Below are positions 1-10,205 of a stretch of 64,000 bases of DNA, piece after piece; position 1 is the stretch's first letter, and every line of letters begins with the position of its first letter. The notes beneath the pieces were generated by a model, which saw only the letters and a list, made by a program, of their open reading frames with translations, did not search any database and was not told the origin of the DNA. Source of the DNA: Ustulina deusta (lineage: Eukaryota; Ascomycota; Sordariomycetes; Xylariales; Xylariaceae). The stretch spans positions 1,426,001-1,490,000 of the forward strand of contig JAJNNX010000005.1 in assembly GCA_023159155.1 (NCBI GenBank). The letters run 5' to 3'. The translations under genes were made by a program, and so were the position numbers.

Positions 1-453
1 GCAAGAGTCGAAGACGGCGCAGTGCAACGGGAATGGCTGGCCAAATATTCGGCCGTAACTAACGTACACATTCTGCATCGAGGTGGCACCACCGTTTGAG
101 AAAACGTGGGCCAAGATCTCGGGCTGGTCGGGAGCTGCGGACAAGTCGCCGGCGCTTATCATCGACCGCAAGTACCACACGGCAGGCTGTACCGCACTGC
201 TTGCAACAGGCGCAAGCATGGCCTCCCTCATGACGAACTTGAGGAGGAGAAGCGTGGCGTTTGGATATATGGACTGGTAGTGGGCGATGTACTTGGAGAT
301 GTGCACGTCTTGTGCGTCCATCCACGCTGCTAGGAAGATGAGCTTGGGACTTGACGCCTGGACAGATGCGATGCGAGTCTCGCTGGGCTCATAGGTGAAA
401 ACATAGGGCGATAGTTTCGCCATCATATGTAGCGACGTAGAGCTAGGCGCCAT
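1..453 (-). CDS. DUF829/TMEM53-like alpha/beta-hydrolase-fold protein, N-terminal part only
   Basis: The frame is open from an ATG at 453 to the window edge, giving the first 151 codons with no stop. The translation has the hallmarks of the DUF829 (Pfam PF05705, TMEM53-like) family: a hydrophobic strand followed by AAWMDAQ at residues 42-48, a helix with KYIAHYQSIYP at 54-64, and the nucleophile-elbow-like HVFSNGG at 116-122, where Ser119 sits in the nucleophile position. Members have an alpha/beta-hydrolase fold. Animal TMEM53 is a nuclear-envelope protein, while fungal members are mostly uncharacterised. The first 30 residues look unstructured and no signal peptide is visible. The C-terminal half, with the remaining catalytic residues, lies outside the window. 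I read through a GTACGT at 74-69 as coding, because the downstream residues (GRIFGQPFPLHCAVFDS) fit the family. Confidence 0.8.
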   Translation of the reverse strand, partial: MAPSSTSLHMMAKLSPYVFTYEPSETRIASVQASSPKLIFLAAWMDAQDVHISKYIAHYQSIYPNATLLLLKFVMREAMLAPVASSAVQPAVWYLRSMISAGDLSAAPDQPEILAHVFSNGGATSMQNVYVSYGRIFGQPFPLHCAVFDSC

Positions 454-3400
454 CTTGCTGTGATTAACCTTTGACCGGTGTTGGCCACTTGGGTGTTTTA
501 GGCCAACCGAGGCTGCCTTAACCTATCTAGACCACCTATATTTAAGTAGATAGGTGAGGCGTGTTGACTTGCTCTCTGGGGACCGTTGCATTCTGTTGCT
601 GACGAAATCCGCTCACTTGCGCCCAGTTGTTTATACAAGACGCCGGTAAATAGGGTTAGTACTTACTTTTGTTGAGCTTACCTACAGACCAGGTAGTGGC
701 ATGTTTTTAGTGTACCTAGTGTCGCATCTCTCACTGCACAGTCATAGTGGCCCCCTCCTGCCTACCTACCTTAGAAGCTAATTTGTGTCCTCGGAACGTC
801 TCCCATATTCAGTATCTCATTGCATTAGTGTATCCGACAGGAATAGGGTCTTTGATCCTTCGCCAATATACCTAGGCACATACTAGATCTAGATAGCAGA
901 CGGTTTCTAGGACCTTAACCACCCCCATATATCTCATCAACAAAATATCAACGTAAAAAGACACAAAACAAGGTTGAGATTGACGATTCCAGCATGTTCG
1001 CTGATTATTCAAAATAAAACCTGTCCAAGTATGAGACAGCTGAGGGACCGAGGCTTATAAAGTGCCAGTCCATTGGTTAGTTCTCTTACTCTCATGCTAT
1101 CCATAGCCATCTTCATATAAGGTATTGATATTCATTTAGACTTACCTTATCAACATACTAAGAAGTACATTACAGCTACGCGACTTACACTAGGTATCAG
1201 TGATAAATGTTTCATATTCTCCCATGATATGGAGTGCCTGCAAATACCTATGCTGTGTTCGACAAGGATCATAGATGCTAGCTACACTCGTCTAGTCTAC
1301 TCTTCCGTTCCACCGCGCCACTGCTCGGCTCTTCTCCCGTGATTGGCACGCTAGCGTGAATCCTGCAAGAACACTCGTCCATCTACCGTATACTATAACC
1401 ACATTGGTAACAGTAGGATGCACTTTCTCACCGCTAGGTAGATGTCGTGGATGCGCACGGGATCAGGAGTAACGATGCGGCTCTCCCCGTCACCTATCCT
1501 CCATTGGTAGGCGTCTCAACCAATACTAGCGTGCTGTAGACACATGGTGCGACCCCTTATCTTTTGCAGTGTAGCAACAGGAATGCTTACACGAGACGGC
1601 ATCAGCGAGATAGGGAGTATCCAAACCTTAATGGCGACGATCTACCTACACTACCTACACTATCTCGACACGAGTATCAAGATCTTTACAAGGGGTGCCC
1701 AGACACCTTATCCCAGGCGACCCTCCAGGCTTATTTCGTTACATGTCGCCAACATCACATAATCAAGGCTTTCGCCCAGTCGATACTTAAGTAAGATTCT
1801 TTATCGTCTACACTAGTGTAATGCCGTTCCCCTGCCGACAGCCAATATAATCCTCCTTCCGCGTACCCGAGTACGTACACGACCTCTCGGAGACAATGCT
1901 GCTCCACATCCCCCCAGACTTTAGTGTATACACGACGCATCCCCACGAGGACCTCGACTTCGCCCTCATCCCCCTTCCAGCAGCCGAAAGGCTTAAGTGA
2001 ACTGTGTGCCGTGCAAATACCAGAGACCAAACCGAGCAGGATTTGCGATCGTCGGAGTTTCCTGTCATTGGCGACAAACCCGTGAAAGCCGAACTCGCCG
2101 TCTTGCGGAAGTAACAACGACCACTACGATCCTCAATATCGCGCACGTTTCCGGCCGGTGGAATCTGATGACAAGAGTGTTTGGACACACCGCCTTCTCA
2201 GAGGGAAGGGACACCAGCCCATCCATCAATATTGGAGTCGGTCCAAAATGCAGGGTGTTTTCGCTGGTGGTCGCTGGCACCAGCGAGGCCAAGCCTGGAG
2301 CTTCTCAAAGGTATGCAGCGGCTCATCGTTTCTGCAACCCATCGCTGTGTCTACGTCCTCGTTCATCCCGTGCCTAGCCCTCACGTCTCTCTGCCTACAA
2401 TATCCCCAGATACAGTGGAGCTCTTAGACCCGTCTAGTCGCGGCATCGAGTCGTGACATCAGGTAGTGGCCCCCGGCGCTAGAGTTGAGGGTCAAGTGAT
2501 CGGACTAACTTTCTGATGCTAGTCTAGCGGTGAAGCGCGAAGCCGCCTCACAACGAGTGTTGGTGACTAGCAAAGAACATCCATTCTCAGCAGATGAATC
2601 CACCAAGCCATTCCATCCCCCACCTGAGTGGTGTTATCGATCCCCTTTCCCCAGCAGTCAGTGAACCATTGATCCGGGCCGCCGCCGCTGCTCCTGGGGT
2701 CTAGACTACCCGTTTGATCGCCCCAAATGGGTCAGTCAGCTTCAGCCACTTAGGACCCGGCAAAACAAGGCTTCAGCTCCCTGTCAGCCAATTCTTCATT
2801 TTACGCAACGATTAGCTAGGTAGTCGTTGCCTGCTAAGCCGGGTCCCATTGCGGACCGATTGATTGACGAGATGGCCAATATATTGTGCCAGTCGAACCA
2901 GCCAGCTCTCCTGTCATTGGCTCGGCATCGATCATTGCGGTTCCATCAACAACAATCGGGCGTCAACAACAGGGAGGCTCACTGTTCTAGCCCCTTCCTC
3001 TATCCAGACTACGGCAATGGACTGCATCTCAAACTACAGTATAGTATTGGAGCATGGCCGAGTGTGGTCTCCCTTTGTCCTGGGGAAATCATACAATTGC
3101 CCGGAAAGAGGGTGGAGTTACACCATGTGATGCGAGTGTGTGTCGGCCAGACCCAGCTGGCTTAGCTGGCTTTCCCAGCGTCCTTCTCCAGTGCAGTTCC
3201 AGGGCATTGCCCAGGCCTTACAGGGCACGTCGAGAGCGCGCTAAGGCACTCAGGCGCCGCTCAGGATTCCGTTCCCGCGAATCCAGCACTCCGAGTTTTC
3301 ATCGCAGGATTGGCAGAGGCCCCCTCTGCCGGGTGGTGACGGAATCCCTTGCATTAACTTTTCCCATCTTCCCGAACCGTATTCCTGCCCCGACACTGGC

Positions 3401-3818
3401 CGATCCCGCCCATTGTCTACCGCTTCCTCCCAGTTCTATATCCCATATCCCATATCTCATCCCACCTGGCCATATTGTATGGTACCATCTGGACGATATT
3501 GCCTAATTGTGCCATTCTCCTTTGGCCAACCTCGTCTGCTGTGAACAATACCGTCGATTCGACCCGACTCTTTCGCACTCGTCCACTTGTTTTATTTAGG
3601 TTGTCTAGTCCACCTGCACCGTCGGCCTCTTCTTCCTCTTTTGGTTCCGCTCAAGCATACCTGCCTACTTGGCTGCTCCATATTAGTGTACAGATCGTCT
3701 CTGCACTAGTTTTGCGCTCGTCATTCTCACAATTTGTTAACGCGTCCTGCCTCTCGCGCTCTGCTTCTCTACAATCTTTGACACTTATGCCCATGCTTGT
3801 GCTGCATCTCTGGCAAGC
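454..3818. other. Intergenic stretch, about 3.4 kb
   Basis: No recognisable gene. It holds many short words of the type TAGGTA/TACCTA (for example near 535-560, 680-700 and 755-770), several frames open by chance, and one protein-like minus-strand frame at 1755-2117 that is listed separately. The last 400 bases (about 3400-3818) are pyrimidine-rich, as expected of a fungal promoter and leader for the kinase/phosphatase gene that follows. Confidence 0.6.
1755..2117 (-). other. Unrecognised protein-like open frame, possibly a gene remnant
   Basis: About 120 codons are open on the minus strand, but the first codon offered is TTG and an in-frame TAG lies just upstream (TAG TGG TCG TTG). The translation does not look like random sequence: it is of mixed composition, rich in W/Y/G, and contains WGDVEQHCLREVVYVLGY and GERHYTSVDDKESY. 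The frame next to it upstream (2118-2290) also reads plausibly, as if one frameshift separated two pieces of an older gene. I do not recognise the family. It could be a pseudogene fragment, an exon whose partners I missed, or chance. Confidence 0.25.
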
Positions 3819-5336
3819 ATGGCACCAAAAACTAATGGCCGTGGGGTCCAGGTCGAGGACACAAAGATTTGTGTGGTGATGGTTGGATTGCCCGCTCGTG
3901 GAAAGAGTTACATTGCACAAAAAGGTACCTGGATATCCCTGCTCCTTTCGCCTCTGCATTTCGTGATAGCTTGCTACAATGAAGAAGAGCGTGTGTTGAC
4001 TGACTTATACCTCGTGGCTGCAGCCCAGCGCTACTTGACGTGGCTCTCGATACCATCCAAAACCTTCAACGTCGGTAATTATCGCCGACACGACGCCCCC
4101 CAACCGTCCGCCGACTTTTTCGACACTGCCAACACTGAGGGCGAGCGTAGACGTCGCGCCGCAGCCGAGGCCGCTTTTGCCGACATGCGGAGCTGGTTCC
4201 AGGAAGGCGGTGTTATTGGAATATTCGATGCCACCAATTCGACCAAGGACAGGCGCAAATGGATCATGGATATGTGCACGCGCGAGGGCATCGAAGTCTT
4301 GTTCGTCGAGTCGAAGTGCGATGATGAGGACCTAATTATGGCCAACATCCGTGACGTCAAGACCACCAGCCCCGACTATCAAGGCCAGGACCCCGAAGCA
4401 GCCGCCGTCGACTTCCGAAATCGCATTAAACATTACGAAAAAGTATACAAAACCATTGACGAAGACGGAGATGAGAGTCATTACACTTACCTCAAGATGA
4501 TGGATGTGGGTAGCCAAGTGATCATCAACCGTATACAGGACTATTTACAGAGTCGGGTCGTGTACTACCTCATGAACCTACATATTCGCCCCCGGTCCGT
4601 CTGGTTGTCGAGACATGGCGAGTCTATGTACAATTTATCCGGCCGCATTGGTGGCGACGCAGATCTATCCTCAAGAGGACACCAGTATGCTAGTAAATTG
4701 CCAGAGCTCGTACGACAGTCTGTCGGTGTAAGTTGCACAGTCTGGAAATTCCGTGATACAGACGTAGCCTTTGACAGCACCACTAAATATAGACTAACGC
4801 AATCGTAGGATGACCGACCGCTGACCGTATGGACGTCGACGCTGAAGAGAACCATAGCAACGGCACGTTACCTGCCGCCAAATTATAACCAACTACAGTG
4901 GAAAGCACTGGACGAATTAGACTCAGGTGTCTGCGATGGCATGACGTATCAGGAGATAAAAGATGCATATCCGGAGGACTTCGTTGCGCGCGACGAGGAT
5001 AAGTACAACTACCGGTACCGAGGCGGTGAATCATATCGCGACGTGGTAATTCGGTTAGAGCCCATTATCATGGAGCTGGAACGATCCGAGGACATCCTAA
5101 TTGTCACGCACCAGGCTATTCTACGTTGCATATATGCATACTTCATGAAGAAGGACCAGTCTCAATCCCCTTGGATGAACGTTCCTCTTCACTGCCTTAT
5201 CAAGCTGACTCCCCGCGCGTATGGCACAGATGAGGAACGCTACCAAGCTGATATCCCGGCCGTCAGCACGTGGCGCGGCAAAGGCAGCACTGCCAAGCAC
5301 GAAGATCCCATACCCGAGGCTAACATGTCTCATTAA
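3819..5336 (+). CDS. FBP26: 6-phosphofructo-2-kinase / fructose-2,6-bisphosphatase, bifunctional
   Basis: Makes and degrades fructose 2,6-bisphosphate, the cytosolic regulator of glycolysis versus gluconeogenesis. Model: exons 3819-3924, 4024-4727 and 4809-5336; 445 aa, close to the length I recall for yeast Fbp26. The kinase half has the Walker A GLPARGKS at 23-30, followed by FNVGNYRR and a DATN motif. The phosphatase half has SRHGES with the phospho-acceptor His233, RIGGD, ELDSGVCDG and THQAILR with the second catalytic His371. All catalytic landmarks are present, so both activities are expected. This differs from yeast Pfk26/27-type proteins, which are mainly kinases. Introns 3925-4023 (99 nt) and 4728-4808 (81 nt) have GT..AG ends. 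The first is a multiple of three without a stop, so the frame runs through it. The start was chosen as the first ATG ahead of the conserved core. The symbol is by inferred orthology to yeast FBP26. Confidence 0.93.
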
Positions 5337-6544
5337 TCACTCTTGGCGATCTCCGAGAGTCAAGGATCAAGTACTGGGGGTGACAAAATCCACGGACAGG
5401 GATTGCATGACGTAACGAACAGACCATGTTTAGGCGCTCGGTATGACCCATTAGCGAGATCGTGGTCCTCTCATAAGAGGATATTACTACAGGCGATAAG
5501 GAGTTAACCTGGCGGCAGACCAGGGAGGACGGACCATCATACAGATTTCAAAAAAAGGGGGGGAAATGATAGGGACCCGCGCATTAGTCATTGTGCGTAG
5601 TAGCATGTAGCCGCAGCTAACCGGACATTTCGCACTTTTAGTGCTGCGGGAGGCGTGTATAAAATATATGGAGGTAACTAGGTAGCGTCTCTGATCACAA
5701 TGTATAGCTACTACCAGATTTAATGGCACGATGCACCTAAATCCGCCACTGCTTCTCAACACTCAGCGACACTAAGTGTGCCATTTGTGAACGGAAAGCC
5801 CAAGTTTTTATTGCGGGCATGTCACCAATCTTCGTATTTAACTTGGGATGTTGTACTCCTCGGTACGTGTCATGTCCGACACGACCATACCAAACTATGT
5901 GGATTCTACAAATACAAATTCAAGAGTCAACAATTAACTCCGTGCCCCCAATCTGGGTCATACTACCCGCACTTTCTCTCCATAGTCCTTCATTGGTAAT
6001 CTTTCCTCTTAGCTGCAATGCTAATATTTCCCATCCACCTGTCGTCAAGCATGACAGCTTTAGGCCCCGTGCCATTTTATCACGTGGCAAGGGGTCTTGA
6101 AAAAGTGCAACTGGTCTTCTCGCGCGGCGGTGCAATATCCTAGGTAGGGATGAGAAGAAGGGGATATCTCGAGTGGCTCGGGGAGCCTTGTAGATTCCAA
6201 CCATGACGTCCGGACTCTCTTGGCTAGCACGTCATAGCGGCGATCTTGAGATGCCTCCTGGCCTTCTTCTTATTGTTTTTTTTGCCCTTATTCCGCTATC
6301 GCTGGCTGTGAGGCTAGCGGGTTCAGCGCGTGGTTGGGGGGTTTCTTCCATCTGGTTTATGAAGAGGATGTATGTCTGGATTGATCCCGAGGTAAATGAT
6401 AATTGACCCAGATAGCAAGGAAACTTATAGACATGCATGCCGAGCCCTCCTGGCCACGCAAGCGTGTCTATATCCCGTAGTTCTTCCCGACATGAACGTC
6501 ACTTTTCGCACTGGACGTCTTTGCCCCGCGCCACTCCCAACAGC
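5337..6544. other. Intergenic stretch between convergent genes
   Basis: About 1.2 kb between the 3' ends of the kinase/phosphatase gene (+) and the membrane-protein gene (-). Only short frames without ATG-led, protein-like translations are seen. No repeat or RNA gene was recognised. Confidence 0.6.
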
Positions 6545-7376
6545 TTATGCCGGCATCTCATGCCGCCATATATGAAGATACTTTGAACTCCCCTCCAGCT
6601 CTGCGACAGGAACTGACATCGGCTCGCGAGGCTGCTCGACGGCAATGAGAGTTTGCGGGTATGCGTAGTGAGATGCACCGTAGGTCGGTTTTCCTGGCGC
6701 TGCTCTCCTGTTTCTCAGATTCCAGCCGAAAAACCCCAGGGCGCCCGCGACGAGAATCGCGCCCAGAGTCACGCCGACGGCGATCCCGGCGATCCCGCCG
6801 GCAGTCAACGACGCGGCGCTTGGCGATCCTGTGCTGGTCGGGAATGTGAACGCTGGAGTGGTAGTGTTCAGCGAAGCAGGGCGGGAAAAGGTGGATGTTG
6901 TAGTCATCGTGGTGACGGATGTCACCGTTGAAGTCGGGATCGGGGTAGATGCGGGAACGCCCTCCTCATCGCCCGTGATGTTGAAGTAATGGGATCCGAA
7001 TCCCTGGGTGCCGTCACCAAAGCCCAGAGAGAAGACATTTTGGACCCCGGGGTCAAGGCCCATATATGAGACGACCCAGTCGTACTGGCTGAGGTCCGTG
7101 TTCTCTGGGTATCATACGATTCTCGTCAGTTAATTAATCTACGGGGGGCCATTACTAGGAAGACAATGGGGTACCCGTACCTATGATATTCCTAGCTGGG
7201 CCGCCCGTCTGATCCCCCAGGTTGTTATCTTGAGTAAGACTGAGCGTTCCGCTTGGAAAGTCCTTCACCCATGACAGGGCTACAATCTGTCCTATTTCAT
7301 ATACCGAGTTGATGCTGTAATCTCTGTTCGGTCCAGGTGTGGGAGGCGTGACAAAATAACCAGAGGCCTCGCTCAT
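6545..7376 (-). CDS. Single-pass membrane protein with Thr/Ser-rich stalk, conserved in Pezizomycotina
   Basis: Model: exons 7376-7181 and 7104-6545 with intron 7180-7105 (GTACGG..CAG, branch TTAACTGAC); 251 aa. The splice joins NII and ENTDLSQYDW through a split GAG codon. The N-terminal about 110 residues form a globular part with FVTPPTPG, DYSINSVY and the LSLTQDN strand. A Thr/Ser/Pro stalk follows (about 116-165), then one hydrophobic helix at about 168-192, then a basic stop-transfer patch (NRR) and a roughly 55-residue tail. This architecture matches a common family of uncharacterised fungal membrane proteins, probably on the cell surface. No classical signal peptide is seen. A second in-frame ATG lies 31 codons upstream (7469). 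I prefer 7376 because MSEASGYF begins the conserved region. Function unknown. Confidence 0.8.
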
Positions 7377-10205
7377 GGTAGTCGTAGTAATAGAGGGGTG
7401 GCAGAGCGATCGATGATCATGGATGGTTGGCTGTTCACGAACCTGGATACTTCGGTGAGAGCCGGTCATTGCACAGTCATGTCGATGGAAATGGGGGTAG
7501 GTACCTACCTAATGCCGCTTTGGACGAGAAATAAAAAGGGGATATGCAACCCCCTAGACGGATCTCCGAGAAGACCGTGATGATTCTCCCACCGCAGTCG
7601 GTAGCTTGCTTGATGAGCTCCTTCAAAGGCGCTTCAAAGTACCTTTACCGACGCCACTTGCTGCGGAGATATGCCACCCCTACCAACCAACGCGCACGGT
7701 TCATCGGTTGCGGCCTCTTCGATCCAATGGGGGACACTCTTTCGAGCGCAGCGTGCATGCCTCAGGATATGCAATACCTGGCTTGGCGGTCAGCAAATAA
7801 TCAGCAACAGGTACGAATTATGTATGCTGCGTACCTATCGACTAATAAAAAATCCACTGAACAGAGCCAGCCCTTGCAAAATAACCTGGGCGTCAACGAC
7901 TATGTCAGGATAGGGGTACTGGGGTTATATTATTGTAAGTATGCTGATGCGCAAAAGGCCTAGAACTATTAATCCTTGCTACAATATAATTACAAGATAA
8001 ATAATAGATCAAGTATTCACGCCTTTATTCCGAAAGATTCTACCACAAATCCAGTTATACGTACCTATTACATTGGAGTTGGTTAGGTGCGTATATCCCA
8101 ATACCTCTGCAGTCCTTGCCTATGTAGTATTATACAAAACTGGAGTAAATTTTTATTTTTATAACAGCGCTACAAAACCCCTTCTAGCAATAACAGATCC
8201 CTTACAGCTACTCTAGGTGGGTACCTAATCTTTTTGTCGTTTGTATATCGTATCGCTGACGATGTGCTTCTTGGTATAAAAACTATACCAACGGCGGAAA
8301 ATCCCGTTTAATGCCCGGGCCCGTTTCCCGAAAGCCTGGGCCATCTTGAATCATCAATGTCAGATCTGCTCGCGCAGATACGAACTGCGAACAAGGGAAA
8401 AGATACGCTCCGGGAAAGATAACTGAAGTTCTGACTAGCGAAAACGGAGGTCCGTTTCTATTTTTATTTTTATTTTATTTTATTTTTTATTTTTATTTTT
8501 TATTTTTATTTTTGTTCATCTCATATTAGGCAGAATATAAGCATTGCTTACATCCTTGCTCGTGTGTAAAGAACATGCGAACCGGAAGGGGTTACTTTTC
8601 TTATTCCCACTTGGCCAGCACTCTGCCGCGAACAATAAGGAGAGGGCTGAAGCCAGCGCTGGGTGGCTGGCCTTTTTCAAAGGCGTAGAGGTCTTGGGAG
8701 ACCCCTCCCACAAATTTCGTCCGTGGAACAGAGAGTCACAATTCCACTCTCGAGTATAAGTCGAGTACGTGAGCTCGTCGCACAAAACCTCTTTAGCGAT
8801 GCATGGCATAGCTAAGGTTGCATTATTGGGGTAGTGTAGACAATTAGTGTCTACATCGGGCGGTAGTTCGCTGACGGGCGTACGGAATATTTGCAAATCG
8901 TGTAGAAGGCAGCCCTGTAGAGACTACTCAGTACGGTCCTTTATACCTACTTCAACAAGATGGCGGTGGGATGAGAAGCATGAGGCTTGGCTACGTCCTC
9001 CAACCCCTACTGAGAGGGGTAGTGTGAATACTATATTAATAAGCAGCGAGACCAGTCCTGTTTTGGATACGCCATAAGCGATGACGTCCGTTTCTTTCCG
9101 GTGCTCTCAGCTGAGAAGCAGGCTGGCAAGCTATCATTCATAGCGCTTATGGTCTACCTATCATCACCAGAATAGGCAGGCAGATGGCATGAACCTGTTC
9201 ACCGAACCCCCAGCTTTCCCCTTTCCAAAACTACCTTTTCTCCTCTTATGGCAAGAGGGCGAGGTGTGCTATTGATTGAAACATCTGCAACTCTACTTAG
9301 TGCCCTTACTATACGGACATACATGCATATTAATTACCCCATGTAGTCGCGTGCGTAGTTGGAGCCGCATCCGACCCCTACCGAAGAGGAATACAACATA
9401 ATATCAATGTGGTCCGTCATTCCTCGCGGGATTTTCGAGTAGATGACGGAAACGTATAAGGCAAATATTTAGTGCCAGAGAACTTTTGATAGGTGGTTAT
9501 GTTGCGGAGATGTAGATCTATATATACCGTTAGTACTTTCACGGCACTAACGGCGTCGTTTTTTCCGTGACAGGTTATCCCTGTTATTGCTTCAGAGAGC
9601 TATCTTAATATCGATTGAGTCCTGTGTTACTCTTGAGTTCCATCTATATACCGACTCCATCAAACAACAGAAAGTGCTTCGATGAACAATGTAGAACGAT
9701 AAGAAATGCAAGGACAGCCTACAGTGGCGTTCCTCGCGAGTGACAAATACAATACACTAGTTGGCAAATGGCTACTTATCATTCTCTATTTCTGCCTCGA
9801 CCCGATACCTAGTTCATGCGCCCGGTTGTTTACTTGCAGGTATTATTGGTAGCCTTGTGAAAGAAGGACACCCAGAAATGCACATCCCAGGACCCCTACT
9901 GCTCAGCAGCGTAACGATGCAACCCTCCCGCAGATAGTCGGTAAATATAATTGGCTCTTGCCTGACGAAGGAGCAAACTTCGGCCCCCAACTGTATAGGT
10001 TCATTTGCCTCTCATGTCCTTGCCCGCTTCAGCTGGATGATTGTCATGGATTACTCCTCGGACTATTGGCTAGCGCTAATACTGGCTTGAACGATGATCA
10101 CAGCTGAAATTTGAAGCCAGGTTGAGTTCCCGTTATTATGATTACTTAATCCATGAGGCTCTGTGGCCCCCAACGGCCAGCTTATAACACATCGGCCCCC
10201 AATGA
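7377..10205. other. Intergenic stretch, about 2.8 kb
   Basis: It includes the promoter side of the membrane-protein gene and of the CorA-like gene, which diverge from it. It contains a GTAGGTACCTACC palindromic word near 7498-7510, an AT-rich zone (about 7960-8250) and the T/A simple repeat at 8457-8513. ATG-led frames such as 7544-7963 give translations that I do not recognise and consider chance. Confidence 0.55.
8457..8513 (+). repeat. Low-complexity TTTTA-type repeat
   Basis: About 57 bases built only of T and A, in units of four to six T followed by one A. It is an imperfect microsatellite in the gene-free stretch. No function is evident. Confidence 0.9.

Noticed and set aside
7544..7963. 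139-codon ATG-led plus-strand frame
   Set aside because: No recognisable protein features, no homologue type recalled, and several overlapping frames of similar quality.
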